The notes: generated by a model not told the origin, from the letters alone. A DNA stretch of 64,000 nucleotides from DATLZU01 sp035573855 (GCA_035573855.1 DATLZU010000011.1:1-64000), one strand, 5' to 3'. Positions 8,259-16,858 are shown, counted from the stretch's first letter. Program-made: numbers and translations.

Positions 8259-10085
8259 CTATTTCACAGGCGGCACCTCGCGCCGCCTGGGCGCGGCGTA
8301 GTTGACCAGATAGTCGAATAGCCGGATCAGCCGGCTGTCCTGGCGTTTCTGATCGATCCAGTGACCGATCAGGCCGATCGTTCGGGCCAGGATGAAGAAG
8401 CCGTTCAGACTGTCGACGGGGAAGCCCAGATCCACGAGGACGGCCGCCATCGTACCGTCCACGTTCAGGATCAGGTTTTCTTTTTTCGCCGAGGTCACCT
8501 TCTCGACCGCTAAGGCGAAGTCCAAGTGCGGCGTCTTGATGCCGAGGCTCTTGACATAGCTGACCAACTCCTTCACCCGCTTGTCCGGATTTCGCACGCT
8601 CTTGACGCGATGGCCGATGCCGGGAACCGGGCCGACGTTTTGCTTCATGTACGAAAGAAATTCATCCACCGTCATCTTGTTGTCCACCGCGTACTTGAAA
8701 TAGCGGCCGGCGTCGGTGACCGCGCCGCCGAACCGAGGCCCGATCATGATCAGCCCGGCCGCAACCGCCTGGGCCATGCCGATCCCGGCGCAGGCCGCAA
8801 TGATCGTGGCCAGCGCGCCGCTCACGCAGGGACCGTGGTCGGCAGACAACATGATGATCCGCTTGATGACCTCCGCTTCCTGCTGGGAGATGAGCCGTTT
8901 GTCCCAGAGGAGACCGATGATGTGGGGGATGTCGTAACCCTTATTGATCAACTCCGAAGCGGGATAGCCGTCGTAGAGCGGTTCGTCGCCGCGATCGTCG
9001 CTGATCGTGGTCTTGATCAGCGGCGCCACCGTGACTTCGCCGGTCTTCATGGCTTCGTCGACGGTCTTGGGGAGCTTCGGCAGATCAGCCGGGCTCAAGT
9101 CGGGAATCGGCACGACCTGCCCCGTTTTGACGAATTCATCGTACATTTCCTTGATGGCCGGACCCAAGGCGCCGAAGGTCGGCGGGACGATCGCGCCAGC
9201 CTTCTTGAGCGCTTCGGACTTCGAGCGGGCCGACCCTTCGCCCTTCAGGCCTTCTTTGGCGCCGGCATGGCCGAACTTCATGCCCTTTGGCAGACTTTCT
9301 TGGCAGAACCCTGATACCACCGCCAGGAGCTTGATCCGCCGCTTCCTTGCGCCGTACCACTCGGCTGCCCGCTCCTCCAAATCGCCGCCCATCTCCCCGA
9401 CGATCACCACTGCCTTCGTTTGGGGATCCTGTTCAAACATTTCCAAATAGGTGACGTAATCCGTACCGGGATAGGCGTCGCCGCCGATGCCGATCGCGGT
9501 GGTGATGCCGTCGGCGAACTGGGAACAGATCCAGATGATCTCGTTCGAGAGGCCACCGGATTTCGTGATGACGCCGAATGAGCCCTCGCGATAAAGCTTG
9601 CAGGCGACAAGGTTGTCGAATGCGCCGCCGATGACGCCAAGCCGGCAGGAACCCGCCGAAATGATGCCGATGGAGGAAGGTCCGTTGAAGATCTTGCCCA
9701 GCTTGACCGCATGACGGCCGAGCAGCTTCGCGTCCTTCTCGGGCACGCCTTCCGTGATCATCGACACAAGCTGAATCTTCGGATCGTTGAGCGCCTCCAT
9801 TCCCGCGGCCAGGGCTCGGTCAGCGCCGATGTAGACGAGGCTCGTATTGATCTGCGGATGGTTGGCGGTCGCCTCAGCGATGCTCTTGTATACCGGAATC
9901 GTCACTAGACCGCTGCCGTACGGCACTTCGTTGGTCTTACCCGCGTCCGGTGGATAGACGAACGCGTCCACGTTTAGCGGACGCTTGATCATGTAACAGA
10001 ACTCGGCCATCCGACGCGCGGCGTTCAAGCCCGCCGCTCCACCCTGGATCACCACCCGGGTGTCTTTGTTCGCGAGAATACTCAT
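8259..10085 (-). CDS. aclA: ATP-citrate lyase alpha subunit
   Basis: With AclB this cleaves citrate with CoA and ATP to acetyl-CoA and oxaloacetate, the key step of the reductive TCA cycle. The 608 aa have a SucD-like CoA-binding half (MSILANKDTRVVIQGG, very like the SucD start) and a citrate-synthase-like C-terminal half from about residue 340. The phosphohistidine of the family falls in KFGHAGAKEG (His273). The C-terminal part carries RFGGAVTDAGRYFKYA and VPGIGHRVKSVRNPDKRV, the citryl-CoA lyase module. It follows aclB. Confidence 0.96.
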   Translation of the reverse strand: MSILANKDTRVVIQGGAAGLNAARRMAEFCYMIKRPLNVDAFVYPPDAGKTNEVPYGSGLVTIPVYKSIAEATANHPQINTSLVYIGADRALAAGMEALNDPKIQLVSMITEGVPEKDAKLLGRHAVKLGKIFNGPSSIGIISAGSCRLGVIGGAFDNLVACKLYREGSFGVITKSGGLSNEIIWICSQFADGITTAIGIGGDAYPGTDYVTYLEMFEQDPQTKAVVIVGEMGGDLEERAAEWYGARKRRIKLLAVVSGFCQESLPKGMKFGHAGAKEGLKGEGSARSKSEALKKAGAIVPPTFGALGPAIKEMYDEFVKTGQVVPIPDLSPADLPKLPKTVDEAMKTGEVTVAPLIKTTISDDRGDEPLYDGYPASELINKGYDIPHIIGLLWDKRLISQQEAEVIKRIIMLSADHGPCVSGALATIIAACAGIGMAQAVAAGLIMIGPRFGGAVTDAGRYFKYAVDNKMTVDEFLSYMKQNVGPVPGIGHRVKSVRNPDKRVKELVSYVKSLGIKTPHLDFALAVEKVTSAKKENLILNVDGTMAAVLVDLGFPVDSLNGFFILARTIGLIGHWIDQKRQDSRLIRLFDYLVNYAAPRRREVPPVK

Positions 10086-10117
10086 CGGGGTCTCCCCTTC
10101 TTAACCAACCGTGACGG

Positions 10118-10187
10118 ATGACGAATGATGAGGGGCGGAAGAAACTGAGCCCTTCCCCCGCGCGCTACCTGCTCATCACGCGTCGTC
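10118..10187. repeat. Gap-spanning inverted repeat, aclB-aclA
   Basis: GATGACGAATGATGAG near 10118-10132 pairs imperfectly with CTCATCACGCGTCGTC at 10172-10187; the TGATGAG/CTCATCA core is exact. One arm abuts the aclB stop codon and the other lies upstream of the aclA start. Confidence 0.5.
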
Positions 10188-10188
10188 G

Positions 10189-11388
10189 CTACTGCTTTTG
10201 GAGTGCCATGTCGACGATGTCGGTCAGCGGCGTGTGGCGGTCGAACACCTGAATGTCGAAGCCCTCGTCCTTTAACGCGCGCATCGCATCGAGCCCTTCC
10301 TTTTCGCGCGGCCCGCCGCGGCGCACCCAGATTTTCACCCCATTCAACTTGCCTTCGGCCTTCGCCTTTCGGAATCCGGCGATGATGCCGCCGAACGTCT
10401 TCTTAACGTCGGTGAAATTCGCAATCGCACCGCCTACGATGATGTGCTTGATGCCGGGCAGGGAGCAGACTTTTTCCGTGAGGACTTCGACAGCCCAATC
10501 CGGTGGATCGCCAGAATATTCGGCGTAGTTCGCCAGTTTCCCTCCACGGGCGACCACGGCGTCCGAATAATAGACGCTTGCCCCGCCACCGGCTGGTAAC
10601 ATGGCCACATCGCCCCCGGGAATCTCGATGAACTTCACCGAACCCTTAATCTTGGCGTCTACCGCCATCACTTCCAACTCGTTCTTCGTATAAGGACGGC
10701 CGAATTCTGCGGCGAACGGGAAGTTCCAATCGGGATGCCGAAACTTGGCGTCCGCATCGAGGAGCGTGACCGCGTCAAGCGCCACAAGTTCGCCGTCGCT
10801 TTCTCGCATCGCAACCGGATTCACCTCGAGGTATTGTGCGTCTTCGTTGTCGAAGCAAGCAAACAACTTCCCGGCGAAATCGGCGATCTTCTTCGCGAGG
10901 TCTCCCGTGAAGCCGGCCTCCCTGGCCAATCTGTCGAGTGCATCCCGCGAGGGCGTCGTACCGATTTCGACCGAGAGCCGCTTCACCCGATCCCAGTTCG
11001 ACTCCACTTCGATTCCACCGCAGTTCGCGACAAGAACGTCCGCCCCCTCGCGGGTGGATTTCACCGCAGCATAATATTCCTCTTTGTGGGGGATCATTTC
11101 CGACACGATGACTTGAGAGACCGTGAGACTGCCTACCTGGCGTCCTAGCATCTCCCTCGCAGCCGCCTCCGCACCTGAGAAGTCTAGGCCGACTCTCACA
11201 AGTCCGAGCTTGAAGCGGGAACCGAGCGCTTCATGAGCCTTGACGACCAGCTTCGCCTTTTTGAGCCAATCATTGACCTGCCCCAGCTTCGTCAACTCGT
11301 CAGCTGAGGACACAACGACATAATTGGGAACCGTAATCCCCCACTTTTTCATCAGCCCCATTCCGGGGCCCTCGAGCACTTTCGCCAT
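10189..11388 (-). CDS. aclB: ATP-citrate lyase beta subunit
   Basis: This is the ATP-grasp subunit of ATP-citrate lyase and the partner of AclA. It is 399 aa, the length of two-subunit AclB proteins, and a paralogue of SucC. Visible parts: MAKVLEGPGMGLMKKWGI at the N-terminus, an ATP-grasp region, the metal-site segment YLEVNPVAMRESDGELVALDA, and the C-terminal domain with LPAGGGASVYYSDAVVARGG and IIVGGAIANFTDVKKTFGGI. It is the first gene of the rTCA operon, 170 nt downstream of a good promoter. Confidence 0.95.
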   Translation of the reverse strand: MAKVLEGPGMGLMKKWGITVPNYVVVSSADELTKLGQVNDWLKKAKLVVKAHEALGSRFKLGLVRVGLDFSGAEAAAREMLGRQVGSLTVSQVIVSEMIPHKEEYYAAVKSTREGADVLVANCGGIEVESNWDRVKRLSVEIGTTPSRDALDRLAREAGFTGDLAKKIADFAGKLFACFDNEDAQYLEVNPVAMRESDGELVALDAVTLLDADAKFRHPDWNFPFAAEFGRPYTKNELEVMAVDAKIKGSVKFIEIPGGDVAMLPAGGGASVYYSDAVVARGGKLANYAEYSGDPPDWAVEVLTEKVCSLPGIKHIIVGGAIANFTDVKKTFGGIIAGFRKAKAEGKLNGVKIWVRRGGPREKEGLDAMRALKDEGFDIQVFDRHTPLTDIVDMALQKQ

Positions 11389-11449
11389 TGGCTGGGACTC
11401 CTTTTGCCGGCATCAACACAACAGGAGGGCTAGAGTAGCGGAATCTCTT

Positions 11450-11486
11450 GCCCGCCTCAATCCTCCAAAGGGCCTACCGGGCGGGC
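11450..11486 (-). other. Leader hairpin of the rTCA operon
   Basis: GCCCGCC (11450-11456) and GGCGGGC (11480-11486) can pair in the untranslated leader between the operon promoter and aclB. The loop on the mRNA contains TTTGGAGG. No T-run follows. A regulatory role is only a guess. Confidence 0.4.
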
Positions 11487-11560
11487 TCAGAAGTCCTATC
11501 TGCTTCCGATCGACCGGAAAGACTTAAAGTTATTGAATTCCAAAGGTAGGAAGGGAACAA

Positions 11561-11590
11561 AGTGTACGGAAATTCGCCCGTGCTAGTCAA
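11561..11590 (-). promoter_or_regulatory. Sigma-70-type promoter of the rTCA operon
   Basis: On the minus strand TTGACT (11590-11585) and TACACT (11566-11561) are spaced by 18 bases. Transcription would start near 11554 and give a leader of about 165 nt before aclB. The OFOR operon promoter at 19941-19912 has the same -10 word and spacing. Confidence 0.65.
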
Positions 11591-11600
11591 GGAAGAAATT

Positions 11601-12437
11601 TTATGACCGGTCGTTTCGCTGACACGAAGGACAATAGAAGGAACTGCGCTCCCCCCGCAACCGCTTGATACGTCGGCCGCAGCCGTTCGGGCAAGGCTGA
11701 CCCGCTTTTCCGTAAACGAGATGTCGTTGTCTGTACCGTCCCTCCGTTCCGTCCGGCGCAAAGAAATCCCGTACGCTGGAGCCTCCGTATGCAATAGCCT
11801 CTTCTAGTACGTCTCGCATGGTCCGGTACAGCCGCTCGGCGGCCGGCCTCCGCAGGCGGCTGGCTCGTTGATAGGGGTGGAGGCCGGCGCGAAACAAAAT
11901 TTCGTTTGCGTAGATGTTCCCGATTCCAGCGATGACCTGCTGGTGCATCAACAGCGGCTTGAGCCTCCCCCGGCGTGCACGCAGGAGATGCAGGAAGTCC
12001 TCCTTCGTCACCACCAGGGGATCACAGCCGAACCGTCTAGCGATAAAACGGTCCAATCCTTGTCGATCCAACAAATAAATTCTCCCGAACCGCCGGGGAT
12101 TCCAGTAGCGCACCTCGGGCTCCGCCACCCCGTCTAAGTACAGCGTGAAATGCGTGTGTTGGGGAAGCCGTTCGCCCGCCGCCTTGAACAGGAAGCGCCC
12201 GGTCATCCCGAGTTCCCCGACGATGTACCGCACCTCAGCTCCGCGGGACAAGGCGAACACCAGACATTTGCCCTGCCGATTCACCGCAATAATCCGTGAA
12301 CCGCGGTACCACTCCAGCGTGGACAACCCTTCACGCACCATGTCCGCACGACCTACCCAGCAATCTCGGACGACACCGCCGACGATTCGGCTTCGAAGTT
12401 GACGAGCGGCGACTTCCGCTTCCGGCAGTTCAGGCAT
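11601..12437 (-). CDS. mutM: Formamidopyrimidine-DNA glycosylase
   Basis: MutM removes oxidised purines such as 8-oxoguanine from DNA and nicks the abasic site. The start at 12437 gives MPELPEAEVAARQL, where Pro2 is the catalytic nucleophile and Glu3 assists, so longer starts are excluded. Other marks: NRQGKCLVF with the DNA-contacting Lys, ELGMTGRF, the H2TH region QQVIAGIGNIYANEILF, and a C-terminal zinc finger with C-x3-C and C-x2-C spacing near FYCPSCQRN. It is 278 aa, normal for the family. The phosphatase gene upstream is 45 nt away on the same strand. Confidence 0.96.
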   Translation of the reverse strand: MPELPEAEVAARQLRSRIVGGVVRDCWVGRADMVREGLSTLEWYRGSRIIAVNRQGKCLVFALSRGAEVRYIVGELGMTGRFLFKAAGERLPQHTHFTLYLDGVAEPEVRYWNPRRFGRIYLLDRQGLDRFIARRFGCDPLVVTKEDFLHLLRARRGRLKPLLMHQQVIAGIGNIYANEILFRAGLHPYQRASRLRRPAAERLYRTMRDVLEEAIAYGGSSVRDFFAPDGTEGRYRQRHLVYGKAGQPCPNGCGRRIKRLRGERSSFYCPSCQRNDRS

Positions 12438-12482
12438 GAGAATGAATTCAGATAGGCGTAACCCCGGCGGGAACACGACATG

Positions 12483-12947
12483 TTACAAGTGGCCACAGGC
12501 AGGATCGGCCGGCCTATCGCGAGATTCAGCCGAACGCTTGTGTTCCTGCCGCATCCGTTGCACGACCCGAATGGTCTCCTGGAGTTTGGGAACCGGCGCG
12601 GCTCCCGGACGCCGCGCCGATGCCAGCTTGACCGCATCGTCATACGTCATGCCTTCCACGCAACAAAGATAGGCGATAGCCACCGATACCGAACGGCCCA
12701 TGCCCGCCCGACAGCAAACCATCACACGACCCGACGGAACGTGTCGTTCAAGCCACTCTATCGCATGGTATAGATCGAGCGGATCGACGGCCGCAAACTC
12801 TTTTAAGGGAACGGCATGATACGAAACCCATGGCGGGGGCTGAACCTGGTATTCGCCGGCCACCAGCAAAAGCCCACTCACAAACGGCGCCGGTTCGTGC
12901 GCGTCGTCGCTGTTCCCCACCAGCAGCGAATCGGTGATGAAGTGCAT
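12483..12947 (-). CDS. Dual-specificity protein phosphatase-like protein
   Basis: This 154-aa protein is a compact cysteine phosphatase domain. The signature VCCRAGMGRSVSVAIAY gives the nucleophile Cys79, the x5 loop and Arg85 of the C-x5-R motif. The His that usually precedes the nucleophile is Cys78 here. Asp55 in VDPLDLYHAIEW is placed to act as general acid. It probably removes phosphate from protein Ser, Thr or Tyr, or from another phosphomonoester; the substrate cannot be read. It is divergent from the zinc-ribbon gene at 13187 and may be co-transcribed with mutM. Confidence 0.85.
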   Translation of the reverse strand: MHFITDSLLVGNSDDAHEPAPFVSGLLLVAGEYQVQPPPWVSYHAVPLKEFAAVDPLDLYHAIEWLERHVPSGRVMVCCRAGMGRSVSVAIAYLCCVEGMTYDDAVKLASARRPGAAPVPKLQETIRVVQRMRQEHKRSAESRDRPADPACGHL

Positions 12948-13110
12948 CGGACCTAAAGGTATCGAGTAGGCGTTCCTCCGTCAAGGTGTTTAAGGGGCTA
13001 GGAGGAGAGAAGTGCGCCATTCCGTATGACTACCGGCAATCCGGCGCCCACCGTCCGATGAGATAGCCGCGGGTTCGGCCAGAACGGCACAGGAGTCCAC
13101 CTCCAACAGG

Positions 13111-13140
13111 TTGCAGTCTTGCGGCAATAGCCGTTATACT
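13111..13140 (+). promoter_or_regulatory. Sigma-70-type promoter for the zinc-ribbon gene
   Basis: TTGCAG (13111-13116) and TATACT (13135-13140) are spaced by 18 bases and point toward the gene starting at 13187. The predicted leader is about 40 nt. Confidence 0.6.
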
Positions 13141-13186
13141 CGTCATCCCCGATAAGGCAAAGGCTTTTGCGGAGGACCGCGCCGGG

Positions 13187-13546
13187 ATGACCAAGCCGTC
13201 CGTTGAAGAAGTAGAATCACGCCTGGCCGAAGTCCGCTGCGCGATCTGCAAGGGAAGTCATTTCATGATCGACCGCCGCACGATGCAGCCGGACGGGGAA
13301 TGGAAAGGCGTGTGCACCGCTTGCCGTTACACATTCCCGGTTTACACAGACATGGAATTTTATCTTCGCACCCAGCCGGACATTCCGTACCGCCTCAAGG
13401 AGATGTCCTGCCCGGCATGCCAGCATCGCGGTGTGACCCTGGATTTTCGAGCGACCCTGTCGGTACGGGAGGCAATCTACTTCTTGACCTGCTCCGCCTG
13501 CCAACACCGATTTCCGGAAAAATCGTCGTTGGAAGCGTTCGAGTAG
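13187..13546 (+). CDS. Small zinc-ribbon protein, function unknown
   Basis: This protein has 119 aa and four C-x2-C pairs: CAIC, CTAC, CPAC and CSAC. They form two treble-clef or zinc-ribbon modules in tandem, each probably holding one zinc. No enzyme motif is present. GGAGG sits 11 bases before the ATG, and a good promoter lies 50 bases upstream. Such proteins often bind nucleic acid or another protein, but nothing here shows the partner. I do not recognise a named family. Confidence 0.75.
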   Translation: MTKPSVEEVESRLAEVRCAICKGSHFMIDRRTMQPDGEWKGVCTACRYTFPVYTDMEFYLRTQPDIPYRLKEMSCPACQHRGVTLDFRATLSVREAIYFLTCSACQHRFPEKSSLEAFE

Positions 13547-13590
13547 TCCCTTTGCGCTTGTTTCCTTGTTTCAGGGTATATTTTCAACAT

Positions 13591-13782
13591 ATGAGCGAAC
13601 CCAAGCCACCCCAGCGGAAGCCCGCCGAATCCACCGAGCCCGATCAGCCCAAGGCGCGGAAGGAGATTCCGCTGGTTTCGGTTCCGAGCGACCGGGAACT
13701 CATCGCCGAGGAAATGGCGGAACTCTTTGATGAGGACCGCGTCACTCATATCCATGGCAACTCGGAACCGGAAGCCGATTAA
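13591..13782 (+). CDS. Small hydrophilic protein, hypothetical
   Basis: The frame encodes 63 aa: a Pro- and Lys-rich first half (MSEPKPPQRKPAESTEP) and an acidic second half ending HGNSEPEAD. A TATATT box ends 8 bases before the ATG, so the mRNA may have almost no leader, though a matching -35 is poor. It lies 44 nt after the zinc-ribbon gene on the same strand. There is no recognised domain, and a spurious frame is possible. Confidence 0.45.
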   Translation: MSEPKPPQRKPAESTEPDQPKARKEIPLVSVPSDRELIAEEMAELFDEDRVTHIHGNSEPEAD

Positions 13783-13840
13783 TCCCTGGCCAGGCTGGCC
13801 ACTCCTGTGTTGTGAAGCTTCGCCTTTACGCCGTGCCGCC

Positions 13841-15058
13841 TTATACAGACCGGATGACCTCGACGGTGGCAGATTCTGGAATCCGTCCAACCGTGGCTTC
13901 CCGTCCTTTCCGTTGCCCACGCACAATCTGGTCGATCTTCACGATCGCACCCCGATGAAGTGCCTCAAACGGGGCGTTCGTCTCCGAGCGCATTCGGTCG
14001 AGGAGGCCCACCTCCGGCCTTCCCGTCTCGTTGCACAGCCAGACCCGTTTTTCGCCCTTCATCTTCCGCAACTCGCTCACGACGCGGTAGACATCCGTTC
14101 GCCTCGGCACAATCGTCCGACCATCCTTGCGCAGCAACAGATAGGAGAACTTCAACGCGTCCTTGATCAATCCTACGTCCCGATCGATCACCGACACGAT
14201 CGGCGGCGGCACCCACTGGCGTTCCTCATGGCACCAATCCTCCACCTTGACCAAAGCCGGACAGGTCTGCTCATGTAGACACGGGCTGTAGACGGTGCAG
14301 ACCTTATCCTCCAGCAGTCGGTCGCGCAGCCGGTGCAGGGCACGCGAGGTGTCCCGCAGCGCCGGTTCGATGATCATCAACGTACCCGCCGGGTCGAGGA
14401 GGTCCAGAAGGGAGCTGACCAGCGCGACTCTTGGAGCCAGCGGATCGCGTGCCGAGATGAAAAGTTCCCCCAGAGCGTTGGCAAGTACAATGACGTCGAA
14501 GGATTCGCTGGAACGCCGATCCCAGCGCCTCCACAGAGAGGTCCGCTCGACATCCTCACAGACCGTCCGGAGCTGCCCACCAGGCGCCCGCGCCAGACTC
14601 CTGTACGTTTCCCACAGACATGCACAATCGCCGAGCGCCATCGGCGAACGGTCTATCGCGACGCACTCGAGCGGCCGCGCCGACAAATTCGGCGCGGCCG
14701 CCATCCAGTCCAATACGGCCAGGACGGCCGTCCCCGGTCCGCTCCCAATATCCAGGACTCTGAACGGTCTTCCCGCCGAAGCCGGATCCGTCGGCCACGC
14801 GGGCAACTCTTTAAGCAGCGACTGCACCTTCGCCAGGTTGACCGGAAGGTAGTAGGCCACATAGGCCCGTCGCAGATCGTCTCTCTCCAGATACGGCCCG
14901 GCGAGTCCGTCACGTTGCCGCGTGAAGAGGAAAAACAGGGCAGCAACGCCGCGTGCGATTTCCTGTGCTGTCTTTGCTTCGGGCGCCGCATAGTCCACGC
15001 CTGCCACGCGGGAGAGCGTCTGAAGGATCGGCGGTGATAATCGAGCCAAAGCCGCCAT
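13841..15058 (-). CDS. Rsm22-like methyltransferase with Fe-S motif
   Basis: This 405-aa protein has a SAM-binding motif (LDIGSGPGTAV, 102-112) and the Rsm22/METTL17 signature, a Cys-His-rich segment SPCLHEQTCP followed by DWCHEERQW. Cys260, Cys266, Cys276 and Cys342 line up with the four cysteines that hold a [4Fe-4S] cluster in METTL17. The mitochondrial relatives act in small-ribosomal-subunit assembly on rRNA. A bacterial role in ribosome maturation is therefore inferred. It converges with the plus-strand gene ending at 13782 and diverges from the small gene at 15121. Confidence 0.85.
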   Translation of the reverse strand: MAALARLSPPILQTLSRVAGVDYAAPEAKTAQEIARGVAALFFLFTRQRDGLAGPYLERDDLRRAYVAYYLPVNLAKVQSLLKELPAWPTDPASAGRPFRVLDIGSGPGTAVLAVLDWMAAAPNLSARPLECVAIDRSPMALGDCACLWETYRSLARAPGGQLRTVCEDVERTSLWRRWDRRSSESFDVIVLANALGELFISARDPLAPRVALVSSLLDLLDPAGTLMIIEPALRDTSRALHRLRDRLLEDKVCTVYSPCLHEQTCPALVKVEDWCHEERQWVPPPIVSVIDRDVGLIKDALKFSYLLLRKDGRTIVPRRTDVYRVVSELRKMKGEKRVWLCNETGRPEVGLLDRMRSETNAPFEALHRGAIVKIDQIVRGQRKGREATVGRIPESATVEVIRSV

Positions 15059-15120
15059 CGCGTCAGGTTGACCCTCGGAAAGAGAGTGGTGTATTTTACC
15101 TTCGCGAAGGGAGCGCGGTC

Positions 15121-15369
15121 ATGACTGACGCGATCTTACAGGCTTACCGCGAAGTCGAGCAGGCGATGGCGCGGTACAACAAAGTCCTCGAAGAGCACGT
15201 GACATCGCTCCGCACATCCGAATCCGCCGACGCAAGGAAGCTAGAGCGCATGACATACGGCGCTAAGGCCATGCGCGACAGCAGCATGATTTATCTTTCC
15301 TACGCCAAATTCATCGCCTACGGCATGCCTGAAAGCGAGGAATTGATCGACGAGGATTTGCAAGGCTAA
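15121..15369 (+). CDS. Small helical protein, hypothetical
   Basis: The frame gives 82 aa, rich in Ala, Glu and Arg and predicted to be mostly alpha-helical (AYREVEQAMARYNKVLEEHV). GAAGGGAG lies 8 bases upstream of the ATG. A strong terminator follows 90 bases downstream, which supports a real transcript. No family is recognised. Confidence 0.65.
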   Translation: MTDAILQAYREVEQAMARYNKVLEEHVTSLRTSESADARKLERMTYGAKAMRDSSMIYLSYAKFIAYGMPESEELIDEDLQG

Positions 15370-15456
15370 CTTGTCGTTCGGATCTCGTGGAGTGTATCTT
15401 GCCCTTTTCTCGCACTGTGCGCTTCGCGCTTGACGAGATACTCGACCGGCAACGAA

Positions 15457-15490
15457 AAAGGGCCTGATCCCGGACGGGATCAGGCCCTTT
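15457..15490. terminator. Bidirectional intrinsic terminator
   Basis: AAAGGGCCTGATCCC and its exact complement form a 15-bp stem around GGAC, flanked by an A-run on one side and a T-run on the other. It serves the plus-strand gene ending at 15369 and the minus-strand forA ending at 15509. Confidence 0.92.
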
Positions 15491-15508
15491 CGTTTCTGGC
15501 GCAGCCGC

Positions 15509-16858
15509 TTAAATGCTGCGCATGAAGTGAGCAACCGCGGCGGGGTCCACGTCCGCCGCCCCCATAACCTGGGACAGTGGAACATTGGTAGATTTCTTGC
15601 CTGTCAATCCCGACTCGACCTCGTCCACGATGAGTTCCACCGGCATGGACTGCCCGCCATACACGTGAGGCCCGGCGATGATCTTGGCCTTGGAGTGCCC
15701 GTAGATCGCCGCCGCGACGTCCTTGGCCAACCATCCCACGTAATTGAACTCCGGAATCACGATCAGTTTCGCGTTAGCGCAGAGCTGTCGGAGTTCTTGC
15801 GTTGGGAATGGTCGCAGCGAGCGGATCTTGATCAGGCCTACCTTGATCCCTTTCTCGGCGCACAGCCTGATCGCCTCGCGTGATTGGGCCACCGCGCTGC
15901 CGGACGCAATCAGAATGGCGTCCGCATCGTCCGTGTTCTCGGCGGTACAGAGCCCTCCCATGTACTTGTTGATGTACTTCCGCGAACGCTCCACCGCCGC
16001 CCAGACCTCCTGCTGCCAGACGGCATGAATGTTATACGCCATGAAGTTGGACTTCTGAACCGGCGCATCGCGAGAAAGACGAGCCGGCGGATTCTCCGCA
16101 TCCAGCACGGGGACAGCGCCGCGCCAGGGGTCCCGCGGAGGGAGCTTGAGGCTCCGATCCTGCATGTACACATAGCCCCGAGCATGGGTCACGAAGAACC
16201 CGTCGCAGGCGACGCCGACCGGCAGCGTCACGTCGTTCTTCTCTCCGATAATGAACCCCTTCATAATGAAATCGAACATATCCTGCTGGTTCTCGGCATG
16301 AAAGAGGATCAATCCGCAATTCAGTAGGTACGAAATTTCGATGTTGTCGGGTTGAATCGCGAGCGGCGCGTTGACCACGCGGCATGTGAACATGATTACA
16401 GCCGGCAGCCGGTGCCCCGGCCATGACGCGATCGGCTCGATGCCGCGCAGCGTGCCAGGCCCCGCCGTTGCGGTGAAGCACCGCACGCCCGCGCGCGATG
16501 CCCCGGCAATGGCCGACATCACGCCGTATTCCTCTTCGCCGCGGTAGTATTCCTTTACGTACCCTTCGCCGTATAACACGCCAATGAGCTGCATGGTCTC
16601 GCTTTGAGGCGTGATCGGATAGGCTACCGCGAAGTCCACGTTCGAGCGACGCACCGCTTCTTTGGCCGCTTCGCTTCCCGTGATGAATTCGCGTGTCCTC
16701 GGCGCCTCGAGAAACATGTATTCCGGCGTAACCACGCGCTGTTTCTTAGCCTCCGCGTGCGGATCCTTCTTGACGTCCGTAGACTTGGGAGCCGCCACAC
16801 TGGTGATCGGGTCACCTTGCGGATTGGTCTTGACTTCGGTCTCCAGAGATTCGCTCAT
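15509..16858 (-). CDS. forA: 2-oxoacid:ferredoxin oxidoreductase, alpha subunit
   Basis: This is the alpha subunit of the CO2-fixing enzyme that carboxylates acetyl-CoA or succinyl-CoA with reduced ferredoxin. The 449 aa show the pyrimidine-binding domain start (EFITGSEAAKEAVRRSNVDFAVAYPITPQSE), the GEEEYGVMSAIAGASRAG loop with its catalytic Glu, ATAGPGTLRG, and the C-terminal domain II (DAILIASGSAVAQSREAI). A hydrophilic N-terminal extension of about 50 residues precedes the domain. It is the last gene of forB-G-D-E-A and is followed by a terminator. Whether pyruvate or 2-oxoglutarate is the substrate cannot be told from sequence alone. Confidence 0.94.
   Translation of the reverse strand: MSESLETEVKTNPQGDPITSVAAPKSTDVKKDPHAEAKKQRVVTPEYMFLEAPRTREFITGSEAAKEAVRRSNVDFAVAYPITPQSETMQLIGVLYGEGYVKEYYRGEEEYGVMSAIAGASRAGVRCFTATAGPGTLRGIEPIASWPGHRLPAVIMFTCRVVNAPLAIQPDNIEISYLLNCGLILFHAENQQDMFDFIMKGFIIGEKNDVTLPVGVACDGFFVTHARGYVYMQDRSLKLPPRDPWRGAVPVLDAENPPARLSRDAPVQKSNFMAYNIHAVWQQEVWAAVERSRKYINKYMGGLCTAENTDDADAILIASGSAVAQSREAIRLCAEKGIKVGLIKIRSLRPFPTQELRQLCANAKLIVIPEFNYVGWLAKDVAAAIYGHSKAKIIAGPHVYGGQSMPVELIVDEVESGLTGKKSTNVPLSQVMGAADVDPAAVAHFMRSI

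Noticed and set aside
7210..8301. Long plus-strand frame (363 codons) opposite acnA
   Set aside because: It is antisense to a gene with clear aconitase motifs and is Arg/His-rich noise, a typical shadow in high-GC DNA.
13477..13926. Minus-strand frame of 149 codons
   Set aside because: It overlaps the zinc-ribbon gene, the small gene at 13591 and the end of the Rsm22-like gene; composition looks like a shadow.
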